Assembly (NCBI GenBank): GCA_937897615.1
Contig: CALCNO010000100.1
Coordinates: forward strand, 1-6,935
DNA from: an uncultured Anaerolineaceae bacterium
GTDB lineage: Bacteria > Chloroflexota > Anaerolineae > Anaerolineales > Anaerolineaceae
Reading direction: 5' to 3'
DNA: 6,935 nt
In this document: one piece after another, positions 6,837-6,935 of the stretch
Numbering within the stretch: position 1 is the stretch's first letter
Layout: every line of letters starts with the position of its first letter
The notes under the pieces: generated by a model
The model's input: the letters and a program-made list of their open reading frames with translations, nothing else
Told to the model about the DNA's origin: nothing
Databases searched by the model: none
Program-made: the position numbers and the translations under genes

Positions 6837-6851
6837 GTGTGCTAACTTGGC

Positions 6852-6869
6852 AAATCAAAACGAGCGGGG
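6852..6869. repeat. 18-base direct repeat, copy 1
   Basis: AAATCAAAACGAGCGGGG occurs here and again at 6918-6935, a period of 66 bases. This copy also provides one arm of a hairpin with CCCGCTCG at 6885-6892. Confidence 0.85.
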
Positions 6870-6892
6870 TCGCGGTTGCTGCATCCCGCTCG
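6852..6892 (-). terminator. Possible minus-strand intrinsic terminator for a convergent gene outside the window
   Basis: CGAGCGGG (6861-6868) and CCCGCTCG (6885-6892) form an 8-base-pair stem with a 16-base loop. Read on the minus strand the stem is followed by TTTTGATTT (6860-6852), the layout of an intrinsic terminator. The T tract is interrupted and the loop is long, so strength is uncertain. Confidence 0.4.
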
Positions 6893-6917
6893 GAAGGTGT
6901 TTTGGCATTATCCGGTT

Positions 6918-6935
6918 AAATCAAAACGAGCGGGG
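6918..6935. repeat. 18-base direct repeat, copy 2, cut by the window end
   Basis: This is identical to 6852-6869 over all 18 bases that remain, and the match may extend beyond the window. The flanks to the left (TCCGGTT here, CTTGGC in copy 1) differ, so the left boundary of the repeat is real. Confidence 0.85.

Noticed and set aside
6852..6900. T-box-like antiterminator, because the GCGGGGTCGCGG string recalls the T-box GGGTGGTACCGCG
   Set aside because: The central GGTACC is absent, and there is no room for stem I or a specifier loop between the operon terminator and this site.
6912..6935. C-terminal end of a minus-strand gene (PARFDLTG followed by TAA)
   Set aside because: Only eight codons are visible and the same PARFDL reading recurs in the other repeat copy without an open frame before it, so the repeat explains it as well as a gene does.

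Overview
The window is compact, fairly GC-rich bacterial DNA with four complete protein genes, one partial protein gene and one structured RNA gene. The ECF sigma / membrane-anchored ectodomain pair, whose post-membrane segment reads like DUF4179-type proteins, is a gene style I associate with Chloroflexota (Anaerolineae-like). That taxonomic call is inference and moderate at best; nothing here is a lineage marker by itself.

Left block, minus strand, read right to left: a signal recognition particle RNA gene (about 2401-2513) with a complete domain IV signature; then, 22 bases past its terminal stem, a class I SAM-dependent methyltransferase with a C-terminal zinc ribbon (1479-2378); then, 3 bases after its stop, a UvrD/PcrA/Rep-type DNA helicase that runs off the left edge of the window (1-1475). 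I see no separate promoter for the two protein genes, so they may be expressed by read-through of the SRP RNA promoter.

Middle, plus strand: a back-to-back promoter region (about 2528-2622) separates the SRP RNA unit from a 418-residue MFS efflux-type transporter (2652-3908) that starts with TTG. After a 95-base gap come an ECF-type sigma factor (4004-4549) and, overlapping it by 8 bases, a 751-residue membrane protein (4542-6797). The latter has a short cytoplasmic N-terminus, one membrane helix, three beta-rich modules and a C-terminal six-bladed TolB-like propeller. By position and topology it is the candidate anti-sigma factor: the outside part would sense something at the cell surface and the N-terminus would hold or release the sigma factor. 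A strong intrinsic terminator (6806-6836) closes this pair.

Right edge: the last 95 bases hold no supported gene but contain an 18-base direct repeat with 66-base period, the second copy cut by the window end. The first copy also forms a hairpin that reads as a terminator on the minus strand. This looks like an intergenic repeat element or tandemly duplicated terminator of a convergent gene outside the window.
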